This document shows, piece by piece, positions 1-10,844 of a stretch of DNA of 49,166 bases. How positions within the stretch are numbered: position 1 is the first letter of the stretch; the number at the start of each line of letters is the position of its first letter. The translations under genes were made by a program, and so were the position numbers. Source of the stretch: Hysterium pulicare CBS 123377 (lineage: Eukaryota; Ascomycota; Dothideomycetes; Hysteriales; Hysteriaceae); NCBI GenBank assembly GCA_000467715.1, contig AJFK01000846.1:1-49166 (forward strand). Reading direction: 5' to 3'. Under the pieces are notes generated by a model. The model had not been told where the DNA came from, did not search any database, and saw nothing but the letters and a program-made list of their open reading frames with translations.

Positions 1-476
1 GCGGCGCAGCCTGGTTCCCCGGCATCGCCGACATTGTCCTCGCCTCCTCCTCCACCTACCTGCAATGTCCCTTTTCGGCCCTCGGCCTCGTACCCGAGAA
101 CGGGTCCGCGCTGTCCTTCGCCCAGTCCATCGGCATCCACCGCGCCAACGACTTCCTGATGTTCGGGCGCCAGTTGACGGCGCAGGAGTGCGAGCAGTGG
201 GGGCTTTTCAATCGCGTGTTTGAGAGTAAAGGCGCGGAGTTTCAGGCGGAGGTGGTGAGGTTTTTGGAGGGCATGTTGGAGGTTAATGATGGGAAGAGTA
301 TGATGGAGATGAAGAGGTTGCAGAATGCGCCGATTCGAGATGCGAGGTTGGTGGCGGTTGTGAATGCGGTGGATGGGTTGAGTGAAAGGTTTGTGGAAGA
401 TGCGCCTAAGAAGCGGTTTGAGGAGAAGAGGAAGTTGTTGGAGAGTAAGAGGAAACAGAAGGGGTCGAAGCTGTGA
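1..476 (+). CDS. Peroxisomal enoyl-CoA hydratase/isomerase (ECI-like), 3' part
   Basis: The reading frame is open from the window edge (first full codon at base 3) to the TGA ending at 476, giving about 157 C-terminal residues; the 5' part lies outside. The segment has the crotonase-fold pattern of delta3,delta2-enoyl-CoA isomerases: a strand ending IADIVLASSS, a PFSALGLVPENGSAL stretch at the active-site loop, then RANDFLMFGRQLTA and GLFNRVF of the C-terminal helices. The last three residues are Ser-Lys-Leu, a classic type 1 peroxisomal targeting signal, so the enzyme should act in the peroxisomal matrix in beta-oxidation of unsaturated fatty acids. Whether it is an isomerase or a hydratase cannot be settled from this part. 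It is convergent with the next gene, with about 250 bp between the stops. Confidence 0.85.
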   Translation, partial: GAAWFPGIADIVLASSSTYLQCPFSALGLVPENGSALSFAQSIGIHRANDFLMFGRQLTAQECEQWGLFNRVFESKGAEFQAEVVRFLEGMLEVNDGKSMMEMKRLQNAPIRDARLVAVVNAVDGLSERFVEDAPKKRFEEKRKLLESKRKQKGSKL

Positions 477-725
477 GTGGGGATGGATGAAGGAATGGGG
501 AGCGGATATGTTATGTCCGGAGTATTCTCTGATAGACTGTAGATTACAGGATTGAGATTATGCCATCCGTCTAGATACAGAAATCTATCTGCGCGATAAC
601 AGCGCAGGATAAACTACTCATACAACAGTCTATCTCCTCCATATAATGCTCTAGAGGGGAATCATGCCAACGCCGGGCTCTATATCTTTCGCGTAGAAAT
701 ACTTACCCATCTCCCGTTTCCGATC

Positions 726-2756
726 CTATCCCTCGAATACACCATGGTTCAACTCAACCCCAAAATCCTTCGCCATGACCCTCATTCTCTCCTCAATCTC
801 CGCCTCCATGCCTCCCCCCCATCCAACCCACTGCTTCAGCTTCGCGCCCCAAAAGATGAGATCACTAGCCACCAAGACCAGCCTGAACCTCAAATGCTTG
901 ATCCAGTTCGACCACCGATCACCGAGTGCAAGATCCTTACTCTCAGCCAAAGCTCTACTCGCCCAAAGACCGGTGATCTTGATCCTGTTGACGGGGGAAC
1001 CAAGGAACTGATTGTTTCCTTGCACGATGCGTAGATTGCGACCTATGAAGATGAGTTCTCTCGGCCACTTTGTTTCGTCGCCGAGGATTTGCTTGATGGC
1101 CTCTCGTCCTCTGACTTGCATCTCATAGGCCCGCTCTTGCTCGTCCTTGCCCTTCCTATCCCTCCTGATCTCGTTTAACACGGTGTTATCCCCGCCCTCA
1201 TAAGGCCGCATCAGCGTCGCAGAGGCGAAGAGATCCGGACTGTTGATACCCCAACTCCTGACAATGTCGCTAATCGTCTTGTTATCGAAACCGAGTAGAG
1301 ATTTCCAGAAGAGTGAGTATTGGTGTCGGAATTGGGGGCTCATGCGGATGTATAGGCCGTGGTCGATGAGCACAATCTCGGGTTCGCCAGAGGGGAGACG
1401 ACGGACAAAGATATTGCCGGGATGAGGATCACAGTGGACGAGACCCCAGAGGAACATTTGCGCGCTGAAAAGATCGACCATGGTTGTCATCACGGATTTC
1501 AGCGAAAGTCCGAGTCCGCCTTTGTTATCTTTGCCGCGCCAGGAGGATCGGTCGGGTTTGAGGACGTGAGCAGATGATGGGTCTGCATCCTCGGGCACGT
1601 TAGAGTTGGATGCAACGGTGTAGTTCTTGGGCGGTGGGAGGAGTACACTGCCTCCGGCTCCTGGACTACCACGTCTCCAACCGCCTTGCCAGGAGTTTGT
1701 TATGCCTTCCTTATCCCATAGTCTGATGCCTTCGATCCACTCTGCTGTCATGATCCTTTTCGACGATAATTCGCGATAGACCTCGGGGATGTAGACCCGT
1801 CCGTTTAACCTCTTCTCTCCTGCAACAAGGCCTTTCATCTCTTCCGCATTGTCCGCCTCGTTCTCGAAGTCTGTCTCCAGCATCAGACGCTCCGATATAT
1901 AGGGCACGAGGCTATACATTGGGATGTCGAACCACCAAGTATAGACTCTCGCCACAACCTTGAAAGCCCAGAGATCCCAGCCCACTTGTCTTGCAATCTC
2001 CCTCTTCTGAATCTTAATGGCAACCTCTCTTCCGTCCGCCAGCCTCGCCCAATGTACCTGCGCCACACTCGCGGAAGCCCTGGCCGTCTTTTCCATCACC
2101 CCCTTCCCCTCCTCTCCAGCAAAAGAAACCCCAAACACCTCCTCGGCAGACTTCCCAAAATCCTCTCGTATCACTTTCTCCACGTCCGCCCACTCATTCT
2201 GCGGCGCATCGTCAAACATGCGCGCAAACATCTTCTGGAACTGCGGTGGTAGAATCGCACTCTGCATCGCGATCGCCTGTCCGATCTTCAAATACAACCC
2301 GCCATTATGTCTCAGCAGATCAAAAAGCCTTTCGGCGTTCCGCGCGTGCAGAGCCTCGATGCTCGTGGCTAGGGGTGGGTGTGCTCGGAAATTGATCTTA
2401 TAGTCGACGCCGACTAGGAGGCCTGTTCTGAAGGTACGGAAGCATCGAGTTATGGCAGAGGCGTTGAGTTGCGTGTCTAGGATGTAGCCGGTGCCGACGA
2501 GGAAGGATAGGATAGCGAGGCGGCGGAACCATTTACGGCGACGGATGGGAGGTTTGATTTTCCTTGGTTTCGGTTTGGGGAGGTCGGCAGGATTGGGTGG
2601 GCGGAGTGGTTCGAATTGTGCTGAGTGCACTCGGCGGAGGAGATTACTTCGGGCTTGTTGGAGGGGAGAGATGGAGGTCGAGGTTGATGTCAGCAAGCGG
2701 TGGTTGGCATGGCGGTAGACGGGCACTCTCCGAAGAAGTAGCAGGCCATTTGACAT
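726..2756 (-). CDS. ADCK1/Mcp2 (Cqd2)-type UbiB family atypical kinase, mitochondrial
   Basis: A single-exon gene of 676 codons. The frame stays open 27 codons further upstream, but the first ATG is at 2756; it gives an N-terminus rich in Arg, Ser and Leu, as in a mitochondrial presequence. A hydrophobic segment follows at about residues 78-92. UbiB hallmarks are all visible: KIGQ at about 157-160 (the KxGQ motif), the Ala/Ser-rich loop ASASVAQVH, VAIKIQ with the conserved Lys, ETDFENEADN, HCDPHPGNIF, and DHGLY in place of DFG. The DHGLY form points to the ADCK1/Mcp2 branch rather than Coq8. By family knowledge these are inner-membrane proteins that influence lipid and coenzyme Q handling. 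Unusual is a Gly/Ser/Pro-rich insertion of about 60 residues inside the kinase-like domain before the DPHPGN motif; no splice signals suggest that it is an intron. Confidence 0.88.
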   Translation of the reverse strand: MSNGLLLLRRVPVYRHANHRLLTSTSTSISPLQQARSNLLRRVHSAQFEPLRPPNPADLPKPKPRKIKPPIRRRKWFRRLAILSFLVGTGYILDTQLNASAITRCFRTFRTGLLVGVDYKINFRAHPPLATSIEALHARNAERLFDLLRHNGGLYLKIGQAIAMQSAILPPQFQKMFARMFDDAPQNEWADVEKVIREDFGKSAEEVFGVSFAGEEGKGVMEKTARASASVAQVHWARLADGREVAIKIQKREIARQVGWDLWAFKVVARVYTWWFDIPMYSLVPYISERLMLETDFENEADNAEEMKGLVAGEKRLNGRVYIPEVYRELSSKRIMTAEWIEGIRLWDKEGITNSWQGGWRRGSPGAGGSVLLPPPKNYTVASNSNVPEDADPSSAHVLKPDRSSWRGKDNKGGLGLSLKSVMTTMVDLFSAQMFLWGLVHCDPHPGNIFVRRLPSGEPEIVLIDHGLYIRMSPQFRHQYSLFWKSLLGFDNKTISDIVRSWGINSPDLFASATLMRPYEGGDNTVLNEIRRDRKGKDEQERAYEMQVRGREAIKQILGDETKWPRELIFIGRNLRIVQGNNQFLGSPVNRIKITGLWASRALAESKDLALGDRWSNWIKHLRFRLVLVASDLIFWGAKLKQWVGWGGGMEAEIEERMRVMAKDFGVELNHGVFEG

Positions 2757-3247
2757 GGCTGCTGCGAGGGAAAGGGAGGAGAGTGGTGGTTGTTGCGACG
2801 GTGATAGACTCTTGCAAAAGATGCTGCTGCTAGACAAAATCTCGGACTAAGACGGACATAAATCTATGACGCCAATCGGGCCAAAAAAGGCCGACGCGCT
2901 GACTGGGGAATTGATCGCGTTTATGCACATAGATTGTTGAATTGTCCTGACCTACTCCAAACAGATTTTTGTTCATGATACTACTTGCGAATGTTCTGAA
3001 CTATGTGAAACAGTCTTCAAGAGGACGAACTGTTTTGACGGCATCTACATGGATAGGCGCACAAGTTCCCGTAGATCTACAGTCTCCGCATCGTGAATAC
3101 GCCCCGGTTTAATAATTTTCCTTCCAATCTACTTTCCCATCTTAGCATTTACCCGTTAGCTGGTTGATTGCCTATAAGACATGGTCGCTGTAGAAAGACA
3201 GAAAAGGTCAACAGTCCGCTGTCAAATCCAGACTGTAGACTGTCAAA
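2757..3247. other. Intergenic, divergent promoter region
   Basis: This region lies between the divergent ADCK1-like and carboxylesterase genes. A TATAAG motif at about 3173-3178 lies 70-75 bp before the esterase ATG and may be its TATA element. Nothing else was recognised. Confidence 0.4.
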
Positions 3248-4982
3248 ATGCGTAACTTATTTGCCTACGCGCTGTGTGCAATAGGCATTTTCCCCTTGAC
3301 TTATGCTTCCTCTAACTCATCTACACCCACAGCAAAGACTCTCAATGGTACATACTCAGGGCGTCATCTTGCCGGCTGGGATCAAGATGCCTTTCTGGGT
3401 ATTCCGTTTGCTCAGCCTCCTGTCGGGCCATTGAGATTCAAATGGCCACAATCACTAAACTCCTCCTTCTCCGAAGTGAGGGATGCTACACGGTATGGGT
3501 ATAGCTGTTATCAATATAGCAGCTCTTTCAACCTGTCTGAGGACTGCTTGACACTCAATGGTACGTTTTCGGGTAACTGCCCTCTCGACTGTTGCGTACT
3601 CTATTGACAACCTCAGTCATACGTCCCAGCGACCAAGGAAATGCCAAGCTTCCCGTTCTTGTCTGGATTTATGGTGGCGGGCTGTCCGCAGGATCGAGTG
3701 CTGATCCTCAATACAACCTCTCCGGAATCGTGCGTAACTCTCAAGATACAAACACACCTATCATCGCAGTGAGCCTCAATTATCGTCTAGGTATAAAATC
3801 TTGCTTGCTGTGCAGCAATTCAAAGCACTAACGTTAACAGGCATGTGGGGCTTTTTGCAAACTCCTCAAATCCTCACAGAAGGTAGCAGCAATGCAGGCC
3901 TCCTCGATCAACGCATGGCGTTGCGCTGGATCCAGGAGAACATTGCTGGATTTGGTGGAGATCCAGATCGGGTAACCAGTTGGGGCGAAAGCGCCGGCGC
4001 CCAGAGTATTGGCTTGCATTTGAACTCTTATGGTGGAAGAGATGACGGTCTCTTCCGCGCAGCAATCATGGAAAGCGGTGGCCCTGTGGGAGCCAACTTG
4101 CAAACGTTGGCTTATTACATACCTCCCGTGGAGAATTTAACACGAACGACGGGGTGCTGGACAGCGTCGGACCAGTTAGCGTGTCTGCGGTCTCTTTCAG
4201 CCCAGGAACTATTTGCGGCACATCCCAGTCAGGTTTGGAACCCCATTGTCGATGGCGACTTCTTAGAGGCATATCCTTCCCAGAGTATGGATAACGGAAG
4301 CTTTCTCAAAATCCCACTCCTCATAGGAACCAATTCAGACGAGGGTGTTTCGTTCAGTGTCCATGGTCTTGACAACGAGACAGCTATTTTCAATTCACTC
4401 ATGTCTTGGAGGGCATTGGCGCTCTCCCCTCCTAGCATCAGAAAACTGCTCGAATTGTACCCGACCGATCCATCCACCGAACCTCCGTACGGGAGATTGA
4501 ATGGAACATATCCAAAATACGGGTTGCAATGGAGAAGGGACGCTGCCATTGGCGGCGATATCGTTATGGTAGCCCAGCGGAGAAAGGTGTGCGAGTACTA
4601 CACCAGTGCTGGGCAAAACGTCTGGAGTTACCGCTTTGACACCCCTCTATGGAATCAAACAGCTCCAATTTCAGTGCCGCATTTTGCGAATGTTGTCTTT
4701 TCCTTTCAAAACATAAGTGGAGCGCTAGGACCACTTCCACAATATCGGAGCTATAAAGATTTAAGCACTAGTATTGGGCGAGCGTACATCGATTTCGTTG
4801 TCAACGGAGATCCGAATGGAGGGAATAGATCTCGAACAGGTCTGCCGAATTGGCCGAAGTACGTGGTTGGAAATCCGACGAACATGGTGTTGAATAGTAA
4901 TGGTAGTTTTGTGGAGGCAGATACATGGCGGAAGGATGGCATTGCCTTTATCAACTCCATTTGGAGAGAGCTGTTATCCTAG
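3248..4982 (+). CDS. Secreted carboxylesterase type B / lipase
   Basis: Three exons: 3248-3560, 3617-3790 and 3841-4982, with introns of 56 and 50 bp. They join in frame to 542 aa, the usual length of fungal type-B carboxylesterases. The N-terminus is a signal peptide ending near TYASS. Family motifs in order: [24 protein letters not shown] (junction of exons 1 and 2), [10 protein letters not shown] (oxyanion hole), NYRLG-MWGF (junction of exons 2 and 3), and GESAGA with the nucleophile near Ser213. The acid is probably the Glu of TNSDEG, and the catalytic His is in VPHFANVVF. It should hydrolyse carboxylic esters outside the cell; the natural substrate cannot be read. Several N-glycosylation sequons fit secretion. 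It converges on the YAE1-like gene about 130 bp downstream. Confidence 0.9.
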
Positions 4983-5111
4983 TCATAGACAAAAGCTCTT
5001 TCTATAAGCGTATGTAGTCCTCTTGGAGGCAAACTCTCTGGCACACTGTTCTGGCGTTTGAGTTTATCCTGTGTCGTGTGACGGGAGACTATGAGTGAAT
5101 TGAGCAAAACT

Positions 5112-5801
5112 TCAAGATTCAGTGGGCTCGGTCTCTCGTCCGTTGGCTGCGTCAAGTATCTCAAGATTGACGTTCCATTTCATTGCAGCGCTCTTTACCC
5201 TCTCTGACCAATGCCTGATGACCGGATGTTGGTCTGCAATCTCTCGAAAGGTGGTTTCCTCCTCCTTTCCTTTGACATCCCACCTCCAGACTCCTTCCTC
5301 GTCGACCCACACCCGCCCTAGTAGCGCTTGTATTGCCAGCGCTCTTTTTGCGTCCTCTAATAGAGCCCTGGCCTCTTTTGCCCATTCTTCATGCTCCCCG
5401 CGTAGTGCGTTGACAAGACCTTGGAGGAAACCTAATATATAACCCACGCGCTGGCCCAAGTTGGCTCCAAGCGAGTATCCTTCGTCAAAGCCTTCTTGGA
5501 CAAATTGGCCCTTAGTGGTAGAAAGGCCTTCTCGGTATGCATCATTATCGAGTACCCTACGTCGGGATGGAAGATCGGAGAGAATTTCGTGCGTTGGGGC
5601 GTAGGACGGGGTGCGATTGAGGCTTGAAGAAGTGGTAGACGCATCTTGGGCAGAAATGAGAGGTGACGAAGGTGCAGATCCATATATGTCGTCGAGATAG
5701 TCCGTATTGTTGGCGGCTGGTGGGGAGGGAGGAGCAGACTCGGGATTCGTTGTCGTTGAGAAATGAGTTGGTGTCAGGCTTGGAGAGGTGTCGCGGAACA
5801 T
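5112..5801 (-). CDS. YAE1: Yae1-like protein (Rli1/ABCE1 Fe-S maturation adaptor)
   Basis: A single-exon ORF of 229 aa from the ATG at 5801. Residues about 88-130 hold the Yae1 N-terminal domain: DAYREGLSTTKGQF, QEGFDEGYSLGANLGQ and GYILGFLQGL, with glycines spaced at four residues (the deca-GX3 pattern). The first 70 residues are Ser/Thr/Pro-rich and probably disordered; the C-terminal part is charged and helical. In yeast Yae1 works with Lto1 to link the cytosolic iron-sulfur targeting complex to the ribosome-recycling ATPase Rli1. The size fits fungal homologues. No neighbour suggests a linked function. Confidence 0.82.
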   Translation of the reverse strand: MFRDTSPSLTPTHFSTTTNPESAPPSPPAANNTDYLDDIYGSAPSSPLISAQDASTTSSSLNRTPSYAPTHEILSDLPSRRRVLDNDAYREGLSTTKGQFVQEGFDEGYSLGANLGQRVGYILGFLQGLVNALRGEHEEWAKEARALLEDAKRALAIQALLGRVWVDEEGVWRWDVKGKEEETTFREIADQHPVIRHWSERVKSAAMKWNVNLEILDAANGRETEPTES

Positions 5802-8584
5802 GGTAGCATGAGGTGCGGACAGATAAAATGCACTGGAGTCGAGGGCAGGGAAATAAGTGGTTTGTTGATAGCATGTCCCATGTCAAAATGCAGATGGTGG
5901 ACTTTTGCGCGGCGAGAAGCTTGTGCTTACTAATCAACGCGTCGATCATCTCGCATCAGTACCGTTGCGGAGACCAAGAACTTGCATGGAGCCATCCCCA
6001 CGTCTTCTCATCCAAGCTCATTACTGTTCAGTCCTTTACATGCTCAATTCCAGGCTGTTGCTCTGCTGGCAGCGGTGCATAGCAAAGCACCCGCTCCAGC
6101 TGTTTGCGCATATCAGGTTGGATCATTGGCGAGTCCCCGAGTTCCATTGCTACTTCATCCATTTTCGCGTAGCGAACGTCAATAGAAACCTTAACCTATT
6201 TTTCTGTCTCACAGCGTCACTACTTTATTCTCACCCCACTTCGCTGGTTCTTAAAGGACACCCGGATAGATCCTTACTTTACCAATCCACTTCCATCCGG
6301 CCTGTTGTTGAAGTTATTGGTGCCACACTTAATTCGACGGACTACTCTCGAAAAGAGCCTTGTCAGCTGCTTCCTTTTTCCTACACTGAAAGTAATATTC
6401 GGCGTGATGATCAACTTGGCAAGCTTCATGCCCAAAGGTTGATCGAAGCTATCCATATCGTCGGTCACAGTTGTGGAACGATTAGGAAGGTATGTCTCAG
6501 TCCAAGATAAGGGAACTCCAGTAGCGTAAATAAAGCTGGGATGTGGCAGGCCAGTCTCTAGGTGGACCCAGAGTCTTGCTGATTACAACTGACAATGCTA
6601 AAACGTTTGGGTGTCTAAGGCAGACGTCGAAGCTTATAACCCTGGCACAAGCCCCGAAGAGTACCTCCTCAGTATCGCTTTGAGTTGGACTTTCAAACTA
6701 ACAGACAGAGCGCATCCAACTGGTAATAGCACTTGCGCGCGCTGCGCTGTCCCCACGAACGAGGACCTCACGATCCGTAAAGGTCCTTTTCAGCTTCGGC
6801 CTCAAATCTAGAACTATCGATTGGGAATCTTCTCGTTGGCGCCCATCATATGAAAGGTACCCCACTAAACTCGCATACGAACCGGGCTACCGGGAAAGTA
6901 TGGTCCTTGACGAAATCGATGTTGGAGCCTGACGAAGTGAGTATATTGTGTTTAGGATTCTCGTTTGCTTGGAGAGGACGTAACGGATCGCAGCTGTTAG
7001 CCTTTCTGGATCAAAATTTGAGGTACCTACGTCCTCGCGGGTCTCAGCCTCTCAAAAAGCAAATTCGCCTTGCGTAACAACGCTCCGGTATGTCAAAAAT
7101 GACATCACTGGTTATCACGCGAGTGTATGGGAATATGCAATAAATTAGCCTTGGCATGCCGGGTACGAGTACCCTGGCACGTATGTATTTCTGTATTCGC
7201 CAGATAAGTTATTACAGGTTGCCACTAGGATTTCCAATTCGATGCGTTCGAGGCTGCTCCAGAAAACTTTCTGCGGCCCTTCAGCCTTCTTCTATGTTCA
7301 GGGACCGCCTTGATCAAAGCATTCAAGGGTTACCACAAGCTGGGGCAAACAGTACATCCGTCGCTATCGTCCACACCCACCCGACGGATCGCACTCGCCC
7401 TTTCTTCGTGCTTCGGACTACGAATTTCAGTATTGAGCGTTCTAGCACTATACATAAATCTTGTAGATGCGCGGATGTAAAGCATCAGAGGTAGGCACTA
7501 GTCTCATTCTGCGGTATCTTGGAACAAAATATTTACCAAAAACTTCCCTCTTAGATCTTTCGTCATGAAAGTTTCAACATACTTCTCCCTTAAGAACTCA
7601 ATGGCCTCGCGGGCCCACATTTGCCAGAACCTCAAAGAGGCAGTGTACTATTAATTACTACCATGATTTTCAAAACTATGCGTGTTCTTCATCGTTTTTC
7701 TTCATCGTTGTTCTTCCTCGTTAGTCAAATTAAACTAAGCGAAACCCCGAGTATGGCAAGGCGCACGCAGGTCGATGCTCCTCGGGATTGGTAAATTTCC
7801 ATTCACGGTATCGAAGGCAGATCTTGAACGTAACCATCACCTGCGCGGTGTTATCAAGCTTCCGCCTCAGCAGCCACCAGGAATCAAGCTTTAAGCCCTG
7901 CCGCCGATCATCTGCATCGTCAACCATCAACGCTCTCGAGCCTCAGTACTTGAAGCCTACCTCGAACCGTGTTATTTGGTAATGATTTATATAACTTGTT
8001 CTTGCAAGGGTTTATTGCTCTTTGAACTTCCGATTCGCTGAAAACGTGTTACTTCAGGACAAAAGTAATAATAGCCGTAAATAATCACAGCCAGGCCAGA
8101 GCTTGTTCCGGCTAAACCATGCAACCAATCCTACAGTGGCCCTCGCCTCCCGATGCTTGGTTACAGACTTGGCTCTATCATATCTACAATATAACAATGT
8201 GCTGATCACTTTACAGGCCCAACCATGTATGAAGCATTAGATTAACAAGTCCTGCACAATAGCAAAGCAATATATCCTACATTTTCCACCAAATGGCATA
8301 CGCTCGACTCAATATAAATCATTTCTCTGGGCATCCTCATTGTGGGGTGTGGGGTCTCGTAGCTTAACTCCTGTAAGCCGAGATTGATATTAAATCAACA
8401 ACCTCTAGGCTCGGCAGATACGGTCCATGTCGGCATGGAAGTACAGGTATGTAATTACTCTCGACTACCCTCATCAAGAAGATGCGGAGCATCGTAGCGT
8501 CCTTATAAGGCCTGTTTGCACCTCTTCCTTATTTTCCTTTTTTTTGCTCTTCTTTATCGTCGTTGTCAACATCACGAGTTCAAG
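5802..8584. other. 2.8-kb stretch without an intact gene; protein-like shards
   Basis: No complete gene model could be built. Between about 6160 and 7490 the plus strand holds several stretches that read like ordinary globular protein but lie in different frames (separate entry). Near 8504-8510 a TATAAGG motif stands about 80 bp before the DUF1996 start and is a likely core promoter. Confidence 0.4.
6160..7490 (+). pseudogene. Possible degenerate or unresolved multi-exon gene
   Basis: Protein-like stretches on the plus strand change frame along the region. About 6235-6490 includes LHAQRLIEAIHIVGHSCGT; about 6605-6790 includes SKADVEAYNPGTSPEEYLL; about 6790-6930 includes SSRWRPSYERYPTKLAYEPG; about 7225-7482 includes QFDAFEAAPENFLRPFSLLL. 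Composition and the absence of low complexity suggest former or real coding sequence. I could not connect the parts with convincing splice sites and do not recognise the family. A gene with unusual introns, or chance open frames, are alternatives. Confidence 0.3.
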
Positions 8585-9592
8585 ATGCAGTGGACTTCTC
8601 TCGCCGCCCTCGCGCTCATCGCGCCAAACGTCAATGCCATTCTTCGTTTTTCTTGCTCGCAGCTCGTCACTGAGCGTCTCGATCCCCTAGTCAACCCAGG
8701 AGTCGACCAGTCGCCCCATCTCCACCAGGTCGTTGGTGGCAATGCTTTCAATGCGTCCATGGACCCTGCCAAAAGCATCCCTGACACAGCCTCCTGCACA
8801 ACCTGTACCTTCAACGAAGACTTTTCAAACTACTGGACCGCAGTCTTGTATTTCAAAGCGAGGAATGGATCGTACAAGCGTGTTCCACAGAAGGGAAACG
8901 TCAACTTTGAACAGGCCGCCGGTGGTGGCATGACTATCTACTACAGCGCATCCACTGGCAAAGGAGCAAAGACCACGGCTTTCAAACCAGGTTTCCGCAT
9001 GTTGGTTGGAAACACCATGGCTCGCACCGCAGCGGACGCTGAGCGATACCGTCAGCTCACCTACACATGCTTAAAGGACGCGATGACTAGATCCGGCGAA
9101 ACCAAGAATCTGCCTACAGCCCCTTGCGCAGCGGGTATTATGGCAAACATCCGCTTCCCAACTTGCTGGGATGGAAAGAATCTCGACAGCAGCGATCACA
9201 TGAGTCACGTTGCGTACCCAAGCAGCGGCACCTTCGAAAATGGTGGCCCATGCCCATCCACGCACCCGGTCCAAATCCCCCAGCTCTTCTACGAAGTCGT
9301 TTGGGATACCACAAAGTTCAATGATAAGTCCTTATGGCCTACTGATGGCTCTCAACCATTTGTCTGGAGCAATGGCGACCCAACCGGTTATGGAACACAC
9401 GGTGATTACGTCTTCGGCTGGAAGGGAGATGCTCTTCAAAGGGCCATGGATGCGAACTGCAATGTCAACTGCCCAACGCTCAAGACACAGACCATCGCAA
9501 CCGGCAACACCTGTAACAAAAAACCAACCGTCAGCGAGAACGTCGATGGATGGCTCACTTCTCTTCCCGGAAACATGCCGGTCACTACATGA
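8585..9592 (+). CDS. Secreted DUF1996 domain protein
   Basis: A single exon of 335 aa. The frame is open further upstream, but the ATG at 8585 is chosen because it begins a clear signal peptide ([18 protein letters not shown]) and lies about 80 bp after a TATAAGG motif. The mature protein starts directly with the DUF1996 pattern: [19 protein letters not shown], then [14 protein letters not shown] with its conserved His pair, CTTCTF, a CLKDAM segment, [15 protein letters not shown] and the C-terminal [20 protein letters not shown]1996 proteins are common secreted proteins of fungi, often with WSC or cellulose-binding tails; this one has neither. Function is unknown. A paired-Cys pattern suggests disulfides. 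The gene converges on the MYND gene. Confidence 0.85.
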   Translation: MQWTSLAALALIAPNVNAILRFSCSQLVTERLDPLVNPGVDQSPHLHQVVGGNAFNASMDPAKSIPDTASCTTCTFNEDFSNYWTAVLYFKARNGSYKRVPQKGNVNFEQAAGGGMTIYYSASTGKGAKTTAFKPGFRMLVGNTMARTAADAERYRQLTYTCLKDAMTRSGETKNLPTAPCAAGIMANIRFPTCWDGKNLDSSDHMSHVAYPSSGTFENGGPCPSTHPVQIPQLFYEVVWDTTKFNDKSLWPTDGSQPFVWSNGDPTGYGTHGDYVFGWKGDALQRAMDANCNVNCPTLKTQTIATGNTCNKKPTVSENVDGWLTSLPGNMPVTT

Positions 9593-10038
9593 TTCTCTTT
9601 TAGGATGTACAAATGGAATGGTATCTGAGCTTGCGTTAGAGTGGCAGAGCGTCATTGGTCGTATTTCATTGGGGCTAGCCATCATATCGGGTTTTCCAAA
9701 TCAGTTGTTAGTTGTCAATCTGAAACGGTTTGTTTTGTGACAGTACTTTAATCTGACACAAGTTCATACCTACAGTGGTCCAACATATCCATTTTGATAC
9801 TCATGAGCCATGGCCCTTTACAAGATTGAGGGCTCCAAACAGTTGATGAAGGGTTGATAGACATACGTAACTACCTTTGAGATAGTACCAAGGTAGGATG
9901 TTACTACGCCGTAGAGGCGCTCTCAGTTGCAAGTCCGCTGCGCACATATTTGAGGTGAGAAGAACGAGACCAAAGTATCGCAAGGCCGAGGACGAGGGCG
10001 TAGCAGCTCCGATATGCTCCCAACCTTCCAGAGGGAGA
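9593..10038. other. Intergenic between convergent genes
   Basis: The 3' regions of the DUF1996 and MYND genes meet here. No gene, repeat or RNA was recognised. Confidence 0.4.
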
Positions 10039-10749
10039 TTACACTGACATCATGGACATAAACTTGCCTCCTTCTAGCCCTGCGTTTGCTTCCATAGCCA
10101 TCATGGCTGACCTCATACCCAAACCATTCTCCCCTCCAGGGCCGCGTCCATAGATGGTCTCACCCAACATTCTGAGCTGCATCGGCATACGCTGATCCCC
10201 ATAACGGTCAATAATATTCTGTTTCTCCACTGCCGCCTTTAGGCTGCTCCAATCATTACCCAGCCCAAATCTCTCGCACTCTTTCTGCTTTGTCTCATCC
10301 CACCAGGCAGGAAGTAGATTAGGTCGTGAAGACGCGAGCCGAAGAAACCGGCGGAAGCCTTGGATGCTGCTCGATGCGCCGTCGTAGACGCTGTTAGCAT
10401 CTACATCGCCCTCAAGTTTGTAGTTGTCTTCCTGGCGCATGCGGAAGCAGTCGATGAGGAGCTTGAAGACGTCCTTCTCGGGGCGGTTGTGTAGGTATGT
10501 GTTGCTTTCGAGGGCGGTGAAAGGCTTTTCCATGTGCATCTCCAAGTTCTTGGTTTGCGGAGTCGTGTAAGTCGTACTGTGCTCGATGTTGGCAAGCTTG
10601 GCACAGACTTTCTTGTGGACTTTCCAGTCCTTTGTCTGGCATTCCCTGGAGCAGTAACGGGTTGTCTTGCATTTGGCGCAGACTTTGAGGTTGGGTGTCT
10701 CAGCTCCGGTCTTTTTGCAGGTTGCGCAGCTTGGGCTGGAGTCTGCCAT
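10039..10749 (-). CDS. MYND zinc-finger protein
   Basis: A single exon of 236 aa from the ATG at 10749. The N-terminus is a canonical MYND finger: ligand pairs C8-C11, C24-C27, C33-C37 and H45-C49, with the sequence CSRECQTKDWKVHKKVC. The rest has no recognised catalytic domain; it is helical with a Gly/Met-rich C-terminus (RSAMMAMEANAG near the end). Since there is no SET domain, it is not a SMYD-type methyltransferase. MYND fingers bind proline-rich peptides and serve as protein-interaction modules, so an adaptor role is inferred. The promoter is interrupted about 100 bp upstream by a small inverted-repeat element. Confidence 0.82.
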   Translation of the reverse strand: MADSSPSCATCKKTGAETPNLKVCAKCKTTRYCSRECQTKDWKVHKKVCAKLANIEHSTTYTTPQTKNLEMHMEKPFTALESNTYLHNRPEKDVFKLLIDCFRMRQEDNYKLEGDVDANSVYDGASSSIQGFRRFLRLASSRPNLLPAWWDETKQKECERFGLGNDWSSLKAAVEKQNIIDRYGDQRMPMQLRMLGETIYGRGPGGENGLGMRSAMMAMEANAGLEGGKFMSMMSV

Positions 10750-10844
10750 CTTGAAGGGTGTCTGGCTGACGTGGGTGACTGGTAGTATAGCCTTGAGATG
10801 ATCAACACGATCGATTGACCTTGAGCAAGAGGGCTAGTGATGAG

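Noticed and set aside
5905-6510. 201-codon plus-strand ORF as a gene
   Set aside because: Only its last third is protein-like; the first part reads as chance and has no leader or splice logic. It is treated as part of the degenerate region.
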